From the NCBI GenBank assembly GCA_016198185.1, contig JACQJD010000077.1, positions 1-41,981 on the forward strand: DNA of 41,981 nt, in the 5' to 3' direction. This stretch comes from Deltaproteobacteria bacterium. GTDB taxonomy: Bacteria; Bdellovibrionota; JACOXK01; 2-02-FULL-40-11. This document shows, one piece after another, positions 27,363 to 34,939 of this stretch. The position numbers and the translations under genes are program-made. The notes below the pieces were generated by a model. That model was not told the origin of the DNA, did no database searches, and saw only the letters and a program-made list of their open reading frames with translations. Position 1 is the stretch's first letter, and each line of letters begins with the position of its first letter.

Positions 27363-28213
27363 ATGTCGTCGTTCTGACGGGTGTTTCAGGTTCAGGTAAA
27401 AGCACAGCTTTAAAAGCATTGGAAGACCTTGGTTTTTTTTGCATTGATAATCTTCCTTTTGCATTGTTGCCAACCTTTTTAGAACTCGTGAAGGGGTCTC
27501 AAGAACCCATATCCAAAGTAGCCATTCTCATTGATCTTCGTTCTGGAAATATCGCGAAAGAACAATTTTCAAAATTAGTGCCGTTGTCCAAGGCGCAAGG
27601 GTTTACGCTGGAAGTGGTTTTGCTCGAAGCCTCAGATGAAGAAATAAAAAAACGGTTTCAGCAGACCCGCAGGCGTCATTATTTTTCGCATTTGACCATG
27701 GACGAAGCTTTGGCGAAAGAACGAAAAACATTTGAGCCTATTTATCAATATGCCAATTTGGTTGTGGATACGTCCGATTTTAATGTTCATGAACTCCGAG
27801 ACTATATGCACAAGCATTTTAAACAGTTGGATTCAGATCGGGATCTTAAAATTCAACTTATTTCTTTTGGGTATAGCTTTGGGGTGCCCTCGAATGTGGA
27901 TCTTGTCATGGATGTTCGTTTTTTGCCGAACCCTTATTTTCAGGAGGGGCTTAAGGAGTTGACGGGTGCTGATGCCAAAGTGATTGATTTTATTACTGCA
28001 CAACGAGAGACACAGGGGTTTATGGAGCGCTTCGAAGGCTTATTGGATTATGTGGTGCCTTTGTATCAATCCGAGGGAAAGTCCTATTTATCCATCGGTG
28101 TGGGGTGTACGGGTGGGCGACATCGATCGGTTGCCATTTGCGAACTCCTCAAAAATTATTTTTCAAAGAAAAAAATCAATGTTGTCCTCAAGCATCGTGA
28201 TGTTCAAAAATAA
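27359..28213 (+). CDS. rapZ: RapZ, RNase adapter / nucleotide-binding protein
   Basis: A 284-residue protein with an N-terminal P-loop (GVSGSGKSTALKALEDLGFF, residues 8 onward; IDNLPFALL) and a C-terminal domain containing FGVPSNVDLVMDVRFLPNP and the signature IGVGCTGGRHRSVAICE. In enterobacteria RapZ binds sRNA and glucosamine-6-phosphate to control glmS; in other phyla its role is less clear. It starts four bases inside hpf. The hprK and PTS genes often found beside it in related bacteria are absent. No strong terminator is seen after the stop, only a weak GGG/CCC fold before a T run at 28248-28252. Confidence 0.95.
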   Translation: MNVVVLTGVSGSGKSTALKALEDLGFFCIDNLPFALLPTFLELVKGSQEPISKVAILIDLRSGNIAKEQFSKLVPLSKAQGFTLEVVLLEASDEEIKKRFQQTRRRHYFSHLTMDEALAKERKTFEPIYQYANLVVDTSDFNVHELRDYMHKHFKQLDSDRDLKIQLISFGYSFGVPSNVDLVMDVRFLPNPYFQEGLKELTGADAKVIDFITAQRETQGFMERFEGLLDYVVPLYQSEGKSYLSIGVGCTGGRHRSVAICELLKNYFSKKKINVVLKHRDVQK

Positions 28214-28284
28214 CCCCCAGGGCCGTTAACCCCCCTTTTTCATAAATTAACAGGTGGTCATTTTACGCGTAGGGTCTTGCGTTC

Positions 28285-28312
28285 TTGAATTTTAAAAAAG
28301 ATATGGTATAAG
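28285..28312 (+). promoter_or_regulatory. Sigma-70 promoter of the secreted-protein gene
   Basis: TTGAAT (28285-28290), 16 bases, TATAAG (28307-28312), about 30 bases before an ATG with a GGGGGT ribosome-binding site. Confidence 0.65.
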
Positions 28313-28344
28313 CTCATTTCCAATAAAAAAAGGGGGTAAAAAAT

Positions 28345-29364
28345 ATGTTTCATAGGGTAGTACGATTTTTTATTTTGGTCCTGGTGAGCACATCACTGGT
28401 TGTTTCAAGTGTCTATGCAGGTCCAGAAGGGGAAGAAGATTCAGTCACCGAAGGATCCACGTTGCAACAAAATCAAATAGGTGGTTTCTTTTACAATGAT
28501 ACGTTTGTAGAATCACCGTATTTACAAGATTCGACCGCACGGTGGTTTGTATATGATCTGGCGACCGATTGGTCTTTGTCACGAACGGCAGAGAATGCAT
28601 TTAATTTTGTATCGGGCGCAGGACAGTTGGTATGGCAACCTCTGTGTGCCATTCATGATGGTTTTTTAACGGTTTATGTCAAAGTCAACAATGCGGTTTC
28701 AGAGACACAGGTTTCATTAGAGGACGTTCCTTATTCAGGGTATTTTGCACGTTCCACACAAGAGAAAATTTTAGCCAAGCAATACACAGGCTGGGATTTG
28801 GCCAAAGATGAAGGGTATGCGGTGCTCGTCATTGGAACATTTGGGGCAGCACATGTGGCGCATGAAAGTTATGATACAGGAAAAACGGCATTCGGGTTTG
28901 ATGAAAGCGTTTCAGCGCGGCAAGCCCGTGAGCGATTGTGGGGGACTGTAGGAGGGCAAGTGGGGATTTTAGCGGTTGCTAAAGTGCGAGCGGGTTTGTC
29001 ACGGCAATTCACTGAAGAAGACTGTGCTGAGTTGTTGCGGCTGATTGAAAGCGAACAAAGAGCGCGATCTGGTTTTTCCGGTGGTGTAAGAGAAACAGCG
29101 CCACAACCAGCCCCTGGTGCCACCCCATTAGAAGTTGTGGGAGAAGCCCCGATCGGTAGCAGAACAGATGCCGGTATGACTGGAACGGATGGTTTATTTA
29201 AAGCTGCGGGTGATGCATCACCACCGCCCGCACCCAAAGGATCTGGAACAACCGGTGAAGGCTTGCCCTGTCAAGAACCACCTGCAGCGGTTGAAGGTAC
29301 ACCAGCGGTTCAAGGTTTAACTGTTGCTCCAAGTTCAGAAAAAGCCCCTCTGTGTTTATCTTAA
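28345..29364 (+). CDS. Secreted protein of unknown function with Pro/Ala-rich C-terminal part
   Basis: 339 residues with a clear signal peptide (MFHRVVRFFILVLVSTSLVV onward, cleavage probably after VYA). The middle (about 30-245) has a hydrophobic stretch AVLVIGTFGAAHVA. The last 90 residues are Pro, Ala and Gly-rich, low in complexity, like a flexible surface region. No catalytic motif was recognised. After the stop at 29362, the -1 frame stays open to a TAG at 29454-29456 with coding-like composition (VTCLEAGVLAGPSEPEPYLG), so the C-terminus may be altered by a frameshift. It has its own promoter and does not seem to belong to the rapZ operon. Confidence 0.75.
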   Translation: MFHRVVRFFILVLVSTSLVVSSVYAGPEGEEDSVTEGSTLQQNQIGGFFYNDTFVESPYLQDSTARWFVYDLATDWSLSRTAENAFNFVSGAGQLVWQPLCAIHDGFLTVYVKVNNAVSETQVSLEDVPYSGYFARSTQEKILAKQYTGWDLAKDEGYAVLVIGTFGAAHVAHESYDTGKTAFGFDESVSARQARERLWGTVGGQVGILAVAKVRAGLSRQFTEEDCAELLRLIESEQRARSGFSGGVRETAPQPAPGATPLEVVGEAPIGSRTDAGMTGTDGLFKAAGDASPPPAPKGSGTTGEGLPCQEPPAAVEGTPAVQGLTVAPSSEKAPLCLS

Positions 29365-29457
29365 GCGTGACGTGTCTGGAAGCAGGTGTGCTGGCGGGTC
29401 CGTCAGAGCCAGAACCGTATTTGGGAAATGCTCTAACAAAAAACATTGGTAATTAGA

Positions 29458-29562
29458 TTTTGAGCTTAACTCCGAGCAAACTCTAATTATACAGGAATCA
29501 ATAGTGGGTGGACGGATTTCTGACCGGCTTTTTCATTAAAATTATCGAAATTAAGCTCAAAA
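29458..29562. repeat. 12-bp inverted repeat upstream of a sigma-54 promoter
   Basis: TTTTGAGCTTAA (29458-29469) and TTAAGCTCAAAA (29551-29562) are exact complements 81 bases apart. The right arm ends four bases before the -24 box at 29567. They may be operator or activator sites, or a structured element. Confidence 0.55.
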
Positions 29563-29566
29563 GGGT

Positions 29567-29582
29567 TGGCATGATTTTTGCT
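29567..29582 (+). promoter_or_regulatory. Sigma-54 promoter of the coiled-coil protein gene
   Basis: TGGCAT (29567-29572) and TTGCT (29578-29582), with GG and GC 12 bases apart. Identical over 18 bases to the promoter at 23676. The ATG at 29638 follows with AAAGGAA in front of it. Confidence 0.82.
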
Positions 29583-29637
29583 AATCTTTTTTCATGGAAA
29601 TAACTTTTAACTTCATTTAACACTGAAAGGAACTTCT

Positions 29638-30156
29638 ATGAAACAAAGAAAATCTGAGTTCGTAACCACTCACCATTTTGATACGACCATTCGCAAACTG
29701 GATCAAAAGATTGATGATTCCGTAGCGAGGCTAGATAAAAAGATCGATGATTCCGTAGCGAGGCTGGATAAGAAGATCGATGATTCCGTAGCGAGGCTAG
29801 ATAAGAAGATCGATGATTCTGTGGCAAAGCTGGAGAACAGGATCGATGTCCTTGATCAAAAGATTGATGATTCCGTGGCAAAACTCGATAGCAAGATCAC
29901 AGGGCTGGATCAAAAGATTGATGATAAGGTGGATATGTTAGGTCGTTTTATGGCAAAGCATTTTTATACGAAAGATGAAGTGTATTCGAAAAAAGAGATG
30001 GATCAAAAATTTTCTGAACAGCTGCATCACATGAAAATCATGTTCGAGACCTTTAGCTACAATAATCTTGGGGCTTTGTATGATAAAAATAAAGCCACCG
30101 ATGAGAAGCTTGAAAATCATGAATGTCGTTTAAAGCGCCTGGAAGGCCAAGTTTAG
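29638..30156 (+). CDS. Repeat-built coiled-coil protein under a sigma-54 promoter
   Basis: 172 residues, highly charged, no signal peptide or membrane segment. Residues about 22-100 are built of 11-residue units of the type LDKKIDDSVAR, in the order 11-11-11-11-7-11-7-11; hendecads broken by heptads favour a long, rod-like coiled coil. A short middle segment (MLGRFMAKHFYTKDEVYSKK) and a second charged helix (SEQLHHMKIMFETFS) follow, ending in another coil. I recognise no named family. The clear sigma-54 promoter 55 bases upstream suggests it is induced under a specific condition. The message probably ends before metK, which has its own start signals. Confidence 0.85.
   Translation: MKQRKSEFVTTHHFDTTIRKLDQKIDDSVARLDKKIDDSVARLDKKIDDSVARLDKKIDDSVAKLENRIDVLDQKIDDSVAKLDSKITGLDQKIDDKVDMLGRFMAKHFYTKDEVYSKKEMDQKFSEQLHHMKIMFETFSYNNLGALYDKNKATDEKLENHECRLKRLEGQV
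29701..29937 (+). repeat. In-frame 33-bp tandem repeats with 21-bp variants
   Basis: Four adjacent 33-bp units (29701-29832) differ by a few bases, then 21 bp, a 33-bp unit (29854-29886), 21 bp, and a last partial unit (29908-29937). The units encode 11- and 7-residue coiled-coil blocks. The low number of differences suggests recent expansion. Confidence 0.88.
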
Positions 30157-30206
30157 CCCTCACAGGAAATCTCCTTGACTCCTTTCCAAACCCAAAGTTA
30201 AGTTAA

Positions 30207-30223
30207 TCTCCTAAAAAAGGAGA
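30207..30223 (+). promoter_or_regulatory. Small hairpin covering the metK ribosome-binding site
   Basis: TCTCCT (30207-30212) can pair with AGGAGA (30218-30223) across five A bases, hiding the Shine-Dalgarno GGAG that lies six bases before the metK ATG. The spacing is suitable for translation control, but six pairs can arise by chance. Confidence 0.35.
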
Positions 30224-30228
30224 CATGC

Positions 30229-31395
30229 ATGGGAAATCGTAAAGTGTTATTTACTTCTGAGTCGGTGACAGAAGGCCATCCCGACAAAATGTGCGATCAA
30301 ATTTCAGATGCCGTATTGGATGCATATTTGGAGGGAGATAAAGAATCTCGCGTGGCCTGTGAAACCATGGCGGCTACCGGTGTCATCGTTGTGGCAGGTG
30401 AAGTTACTTCTAAAAAATTTGTAGACATTCCAGATTTGGTTCGTGAAACCGTAAAACGTATTGGCTATACGGATTCATCCATGGGGTTTGATTTCAAAAG
30501 TTGTTCCGTGCTTACGACCATGAACAAACAATCTCCGGATATTTCTCAAGGGGTCACGGAAGGACAAGGCTTGTATAAAGAACAAGGGGCGGGAGACCAA
30601 GGCCTCATGTTTGGCTATGCCTGCGATGAAACCGAAAGTTATATGCCGCTTTCCATTTCACTGGCGCATCGTTTGGTTCAAAATTTATCGCAAGCCAGGC
30701 GAAATAAAAAACTGCCTTTTTTACGTCCCGATGGGAAATCACAAGTTACGGTTGAGTACGATGGCAAAGCACCCCGTCGAATCGATACGGTTGTTATTTC
30801 AAGTCAGCATGATGAAAATGCGAGTCATTCTGAAATTAAAGAAGGCATTATCGAAGAAGTTATTCGTAAAACCGTTCCAGCAGAATATTTAGATTCCAAA
30901 ACAAAATTTCATATCAATCCCACCGGTCGGTTTGTGATTGGGGGGCCGCAAGGGGACTGTGGTTTAACAGGGCGAAAGATTATTGTCGATACCTATGGTG
31001 GGCATGGGGCTCATGGGGGTGGCGCTTTTTCTGGAAAAGATCCCAGCAAAGTGGACCGTTCTGCTTGTTATATGGCACGTTACGTCGCAAAAAATATTGT
31101 GGCTGCCGGTTTGGCAGAACGTTGTTTGATTCAGCTTGCTTATGCGATTGGCATTGCAGAGCCTGTTTCTGTGCATGTGTATTCTTATGGTACGGAAAAA
31201 ACATCGCTGGCTCATTTGGAAGATGCCGTTCGAGAACTTTTTGCACTGACCCCCAAAGGCATTATCCACGCATTAAATTTAAAAAGGCCAATTTATCAAA
31301 AAACAGCGGCTTATGGGCACTTTGGGAGAATGGAACCTGAATTTACATGGGAAAAAACAGATAAAATGAAAGATCTTCAAAGGATGGTCCAGTAA
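30229..31395 (+). CDS. metK: S-adenosylmethionine synthetase
   Basis: Makes SAM from methionine and ATP in the cytoplasm. The 388 residues match the family. N-terminal [48 protein letters not shown], and the glycine-rich [20 protein letters not shown], followed by [20 protein letters not shown] (phosphate loop), are all present. An AGGAG site lies before the ATG. ahcY follows after three bases, so both enzymes of the activated methyl cycle are made from one message. A -35-like TTGACT at 30175-30180 is visible, but the -10 match is weak. There is too little room upstream for a known SAM riboswitch. Confidence 0.98.
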   Translation: MGNRKVLFTSESVTEGHPDKMCDQISDAVLDAYLEGDKESRVACETMAATGVIVVAGEVTSKKFVDIPDLVRETVKRIGYTDSSMGFDFKSCSVLTTMNKQSPDISQGVTEGQGLYKEQGAGDQGLMFGYACDETESYMPLSISLAHRLVQNLSQARRNKKLPFLRPDGKSQVTVEYDGKAPRRIDTVVISSQHDENASHSEIKEGIIEEVIRKTVPAEYLDSKTKFHINPTGRFVIGGPQGDCGLTGRKIIVDTYGGHGAHGGGAFSGKDPSKVDRSACYMARYVAKNIVAAGLAERCLIQLAYAIGIAEPVSVHVYSYGTEKTSLAHLEDAVRELFALTPKGIIHALNLKRPIYQKTAAYGHFGRMEPEFTWEKTDKMKDLQRMVQ

Positions 31396-31398
31396 TTT

Positions 31399-32655
31399 AT
31401 GAAGTCACACGTTAAAGATCTCTCGTTGGCTGATAAAGGTAAAGATCGAATTCAATGGGCTGAAAAAGATATGCCCGTGCTTCGGTCGATTCAAGAAGTG
31501 TTTTTAAAACAAAAACCACTTCAGGGAATGCGCATTGCGGCTTGTTTACATGTTACGACTGAAACTGCAAATTTGGCTAAGACTCTGAAAGCCGGTGGTG
31601 CAGATGTATATTTATGTGCCTCCAATCCTCTCAGCACACAAGATGATGTTGCAGCTTCACTTGTAAAACACGACGGTATTTCAGTGTTTGCCATTAAAGG
31701 GGAAGATAAAAAGACTTATTATGATCACATCAATGCGGTCCTAGAAATTGAACCCACCTTAACCATGGATGATGGTGCAGATCTTGTGACCCAATTGCAC
31801 ACAGCTAAAAAAAATCTGTTACGACAAGTGATGGGAGGTACGGAAGAAACAACAACCGGTGTGATTCGATTGCACAGCATGGCCAAAGAGAAGGCCTTAA
31901 AATATCCCATCATTGCCGTTAATGATGCGCAAACCAAACATTTTTTTGATAACCGATATGGAACGGGACAAAGTACCATAGATGGCATTATTCGAGGCAC
32001 CAACCGGCTATTGGCTGGAAGTGTGTTTGTGGTTTGTGGTTATGGATGGTGTGGAAGAGGGATTGCCAGGCGAGCGCAAGGTATGGGTGCGTTGGTCGTT
32101 GTGACCGAAATTGACCCCTTACGAGCCCTAGAAGCGGTGATGGATGGTTTCGAAGTGATGCCCATTGGAGAGGCTTGTCGGCGAGGTGATTTCTTTTGTA
32201 CGGTGACGGGAGATATTCATGTGATTCGTCAGGAACATTTTGAAGAAATGAAAGAGGGTGCCATTGTTTGCAATTCAGGGCATTTTAATGTCGAACTTGC
32301 TTTAGAAGATCTTGAAAAAATTTCTTCTCAAAAACGAAAAGTTCGAGAGGTGATGGATGAATACACGTTGCCTTCCGGTAAGCACATTTATGTGTTGGCG
32401 GAAGGACGGCTTGTGAATTTAAGTATCGCCGAAGGACATCCTGCAAGCGTGATGGATATGAGTTTTGCCAATCAAGCTTTAAGCGCAGAATATGTTAAAA
32501 AACATCATGAAAAATTGGAATGCAGGGTGTATGAAGTGCCAAGTGCGATTGATCAAAACATTGCACGGCTAAAATTAGAAGCCATGAACATTAAAATTGA
32601 TCAATTAAGTGCAGAACAAGATAAATATCTTCATTCATGGCAAGCGGGCACGTAA
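31399..32655 (+). CDS. ahcY: S-adenosylhomocysteine hydrolase
   Basis: Splits S-adenosylhomocysteine, the product of SAM-dependent methylation, into adenosine and homocysteine, using bound NAD. The 418-residue chain contains [65 protein letters not shown], and the NAD-binding [40 protein letters not shown] is near the C-terminus. It is of the short type, without the roughly 40-residue insert of many eukaryotic and proteobacterial enzymes. No Shine-Dalgarno is seen in the three-base gap after metK, so it is probably translated by coupling. The adenosine produced could be used by the PfkB kinase at 8270, which is speculation. Confidence 0.97.
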   Translation: MKSHVKDLSLADKGKDRIQWAEKDMPVLRSIQEVFLKQKPLQGMRIAACLHVTTETANLAKTLKAGGADVYLCASNPLSTQDDVAASLVKHDGISVFAIKGEDKKTYYDHINAVLEIEPTLTMDDGADLVTQLHTAKKNLLRQVMGGTEETTTGVIRLHSMAKEKALKYPIIAVNDAQTKHFFDNRYGTGQSTIDGIIRGTNRLLAGSVFVVCGYGWCGRGIARRAQGMGALVVVTEIDPLRALEAVMDGFEVMPIGEACRRGDFFCTVTGDIHVIRQEHFEEMKEGAIVCNSGHFNVELALEDLEKISSQKRKVREVMDEYTLPSGKHIYVLAEGRLVNLSIAEGHPASVMDMSFANQALSAEYVKKHHEKLECRVYEVPSAIDQNIARLKLEAMNIKIDQLSAEQDKYLHSWQAGT

Positions 32656-32730
32656 TTTCTTAAAAATAATAACATACAATGTAATAAATATATTGACGCG
32701 GTAAATCATTTTATCGTATTTTATTAACTA

Positions 32731-34887
32731 TTGGTGTCGTCCTCACATAAAGGGGTCTTTTTAAGTGTTCTTCTCATTCCTGGAATAATCTCGACAACTC
32801 AGTTTGCGTACGGATCTTCTCTTTATTTTAAAAATGCGGTGTTGGATCCACAAAACTTAAACACATTGGCCCATGACAAACGGTTTCAAACCCCCACATC
32901 GAATGAAGCGGGTTCTGTTCATATGATTCAATTTGAAGGTATTTCCGTTGAAGCGTTATCTAAAGAAATGGAATCTGCTGCAACACTCTTGCGATATATT
33001 CCCGACGATGGCTTTTTGGTTCAAGTCAAAAACCATGCGTCCGAACTAAATCGTCTAGAACATGTGGTTTGGCATGCGCCCTATCATGCCTATTTAAAAA
33101 TGAGCAAGGCTTTGGTGAAAGCTTCCAAAGAAGAGACACGCTTCGTGGTCCAACTTTTTTTATTTGAAGATCTTTCCAATACTGTTCTCGAAAAACTTGG
33201 GGCAATCGTTTTGGAAAAAAGCAGACGTTTTTTAAAATTAGAAATTTCTGGAGCCGAACTTCTAAAGGTAGCGGCACTCTCTCAAGTGGAGTGGATGGAT
33301 CTTTACCGAGAACCCGTGATGCATATTGAAAAACCCGCCTATCCCGTATCGAGCAATCTATTATTAAAAAAAGATTTTGAGCAGTTTCAAGGATATGCCA
33401 CCGGTGCTAAAGTTTTAAATGCACAAGGGTTATATGCGCGGGGCATTACAGGTGCTTCAGAAGTCATTACCATTGCAGATTCTGGATTAGATGTTGGAGA
33501 AATTCAAGAGCTACATGCTGATGTTCAGGGACGTGTGGTCGGTGCGTATGCCGTCGGTCGGCCTGAGATCGGAAAGTGGGATGACCCCCTAGGCCATGGG
33601 ACGCATGTCGTGGGGCTTGCGGTTGGCAATGGAACAAAATCCAATGGCCACGTAAGAGGGGTTGCTTATGAAGCGCGTATGATCATCCAATCTTTGTTTA
33701 AATGGGCGACGACTTTGGGGCATGTCATTAAAAGCATGGGGCTACCGGCCGATGTCGATCGATTGTTTGAAGGACCCTATGCCGATGGCTCTCGCATTCA
33801 TACCAACAGCTGGGGATCCGAGCTACCCAACGGCGAATATGATATTCAATCGGCTTTTTTGGATTATTTCGTATGGCAATACCCAGATTTTGTGGTGCTG
33901 TTTGCGGCAGGCAACTTCGGTGTTGATCTGGATCAAGATGGCGTGATCGATCGGTCATCCCTCGCATCTCCGGCTACCGCCAAAAACTGTATTACTGTCG
34001 GAGCTTCTGAAAATTATATTTTAACAGATGGGTTACAAATGAAATGGCTGGACATGGGCATTTCTGGAGATGGTTTGAGTCTCTGGCCCGCGGAACCCAT
34101 TGCCAGTGACTTTATATCCAATAATGTTTCTCAAGTTGCAGCATTTAGTTCAAGAGGTCCCACGCAAGATGGACGATTAAAACCAGATGTGGTGGCGCCG
34201 GGAACCAATAATTTATCGTTGCGATCCAGAGTTCCCGAAGTCAATCCAGAAGAATCCTGGGGTGTCTTTAATGAGGATTATGTTTTTATGGGGGGCACCA
34301 GCATGGCAACACCCCTCGTAGCAGGTGCCGTGGCGTTGGTTCGGCAATATTATCAAGAAGTGGAAGACCGAAAATTTGTGAGCAGCGCTTTGGTAAAAGC
34401 AACACTGATCAATGGGGCGGATGATTTAAGTGGAGAGTCTGTCCGAAAACCTAATTCAGATCAAGGCTTTGGAAGAGTGAATTTAGAAGAGTCTCTTCTG
34501 CCAACACAAAAGGTTCGTCGTTCTTTCGATGAAACGATGGGTGTGAAACATGGCGAAGAAAAAGTGTATTCATTGAAAGTCATGGCTTCCGATCAGAAGC
34601 TACGTGTGACGCTTGCCTATCATGATTATCCCGGAAGTCCTGCGGTGAGAAAAGCTTTGGTGAATGATCTAGACCTATCGATAGAAACGCCATCGGGGGA
34701 GGTCTTCTACCCGAATGGCTTAAATGCGCCCGATACTAAAAATAATGTAGAGCAGATTGAGCTTACGGTACCCAGGTCAGGTGTCTATACCGTTCATGTT
34801 CGAGGGAAAGCCATTCGGGTGGGCACCGACACCTACCATGCTCAGCCGTATGCCTTGGTGGCGACCGGAAAGTTTTCATCAGAATGA
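32731..34887 (+). CDS. Secreted subtilisin-like serine protease (S8, KP-43-like), first of a tandem pair
   Basis: 718 residues from the TTG at 32731; GTG at 32734 is equally possible, and a stop at 32725 rules out earlier starts. No Shine-Dalgarno is seen. A TTGACG/TATTTT promoter (32693-32722) would start within a few bases of it. A signal peptide (about 1-28, ending FAYG) is followed by a prodomain-like region to about 225. The S8 domain has D250 (ITIADSGLDVG), H289 (GHGTHVVGL), the oxyanion Asn in AAGNFG and S524 (GGTSMATP). SSRGPTQDGRLKPDVVAPGT is as in KP-43-type subtilases. A calcium-loop-like DLDQDGVID follows AAGNFGV. The C-terminal beta domain contains LVNDLDLSIETPSG. It should digest proteins outside the inner membrane. 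Confidence 0.93.
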   Translation: MVSSSHKGVFLSVLLIPGIISTTQFAYGSSLYFKNAVLDPQNLNTLAHDKRFQTPTSNEAGSVHMIQFEGISVEALSKEMESAATLLRYIPDDGFLVQVKNHASELNRLEHVVWHAPYHAYLKMSKALVKASKEETRFVVQLFLFEDLSNTVLEKLGAIVLEKSRRFLKLEISGAELLKVAALSQVEWMDLYREPVMHIEKPAYPVSSNLLLKKDFEQFQGYATGAKVLNAQGLYARGITGASEVITIADSGLDVGEIQELHADVQGRVVGAYAVGRPEIGKWDDPLGHGTHVVGLAVGNGTKSNGHVRGVAYEARMIIQSLFKWATTLGHVIKSMGLPADVDRLFEGPYADGSRIHTNSWGSELPNGEYDIQSAFLDYFVWQYPDFVVLFAAGNFGVDLDQDGVIDRSSLASPATAKNCITVGASENYILTDGLQMKWLDMGISGDGLSLWPAEPIASDFISNNVSQVAAFSSRGPTQDGRLKPDVVAPGTNNLSLRSRVPEVNPEESWGVFNEDYVFMGGTSMATPLVAGAVALVRQYYQEVEDRKFVSSALVKATLINGADDLSGESVRKPNSDQGFGRVNLEESLLPTQKVRRSFDETMGVKHGEEKVYSLKVMASDQKLRVTLAYHDYPGSPAVRKALVNDLDLSIETPSGEVFYPNGLNAPDTKNNVEQIELTVPRSGVYTVHVRGKAIRVGTDTYHAQPYALVATGKFSSE

Positions 34888-34939
34888 AACCAGTGATCCA
34901 TAATGTATTCCAATGTAGTCGACTTTTGAAGGAGTCTAC

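Noticed and set aside
28214-28260. Rho-independent terminator after rapZ
   Set aside because: Only a three-pair GGG/CCC stem could be found before the T run; too weak to call.
32656-32730. Earlier start or ribosome-binding site for the first subtilase
   Set aside because: A TAA at 32725 is in frame just before the TTG, and no purine-rich site was found.
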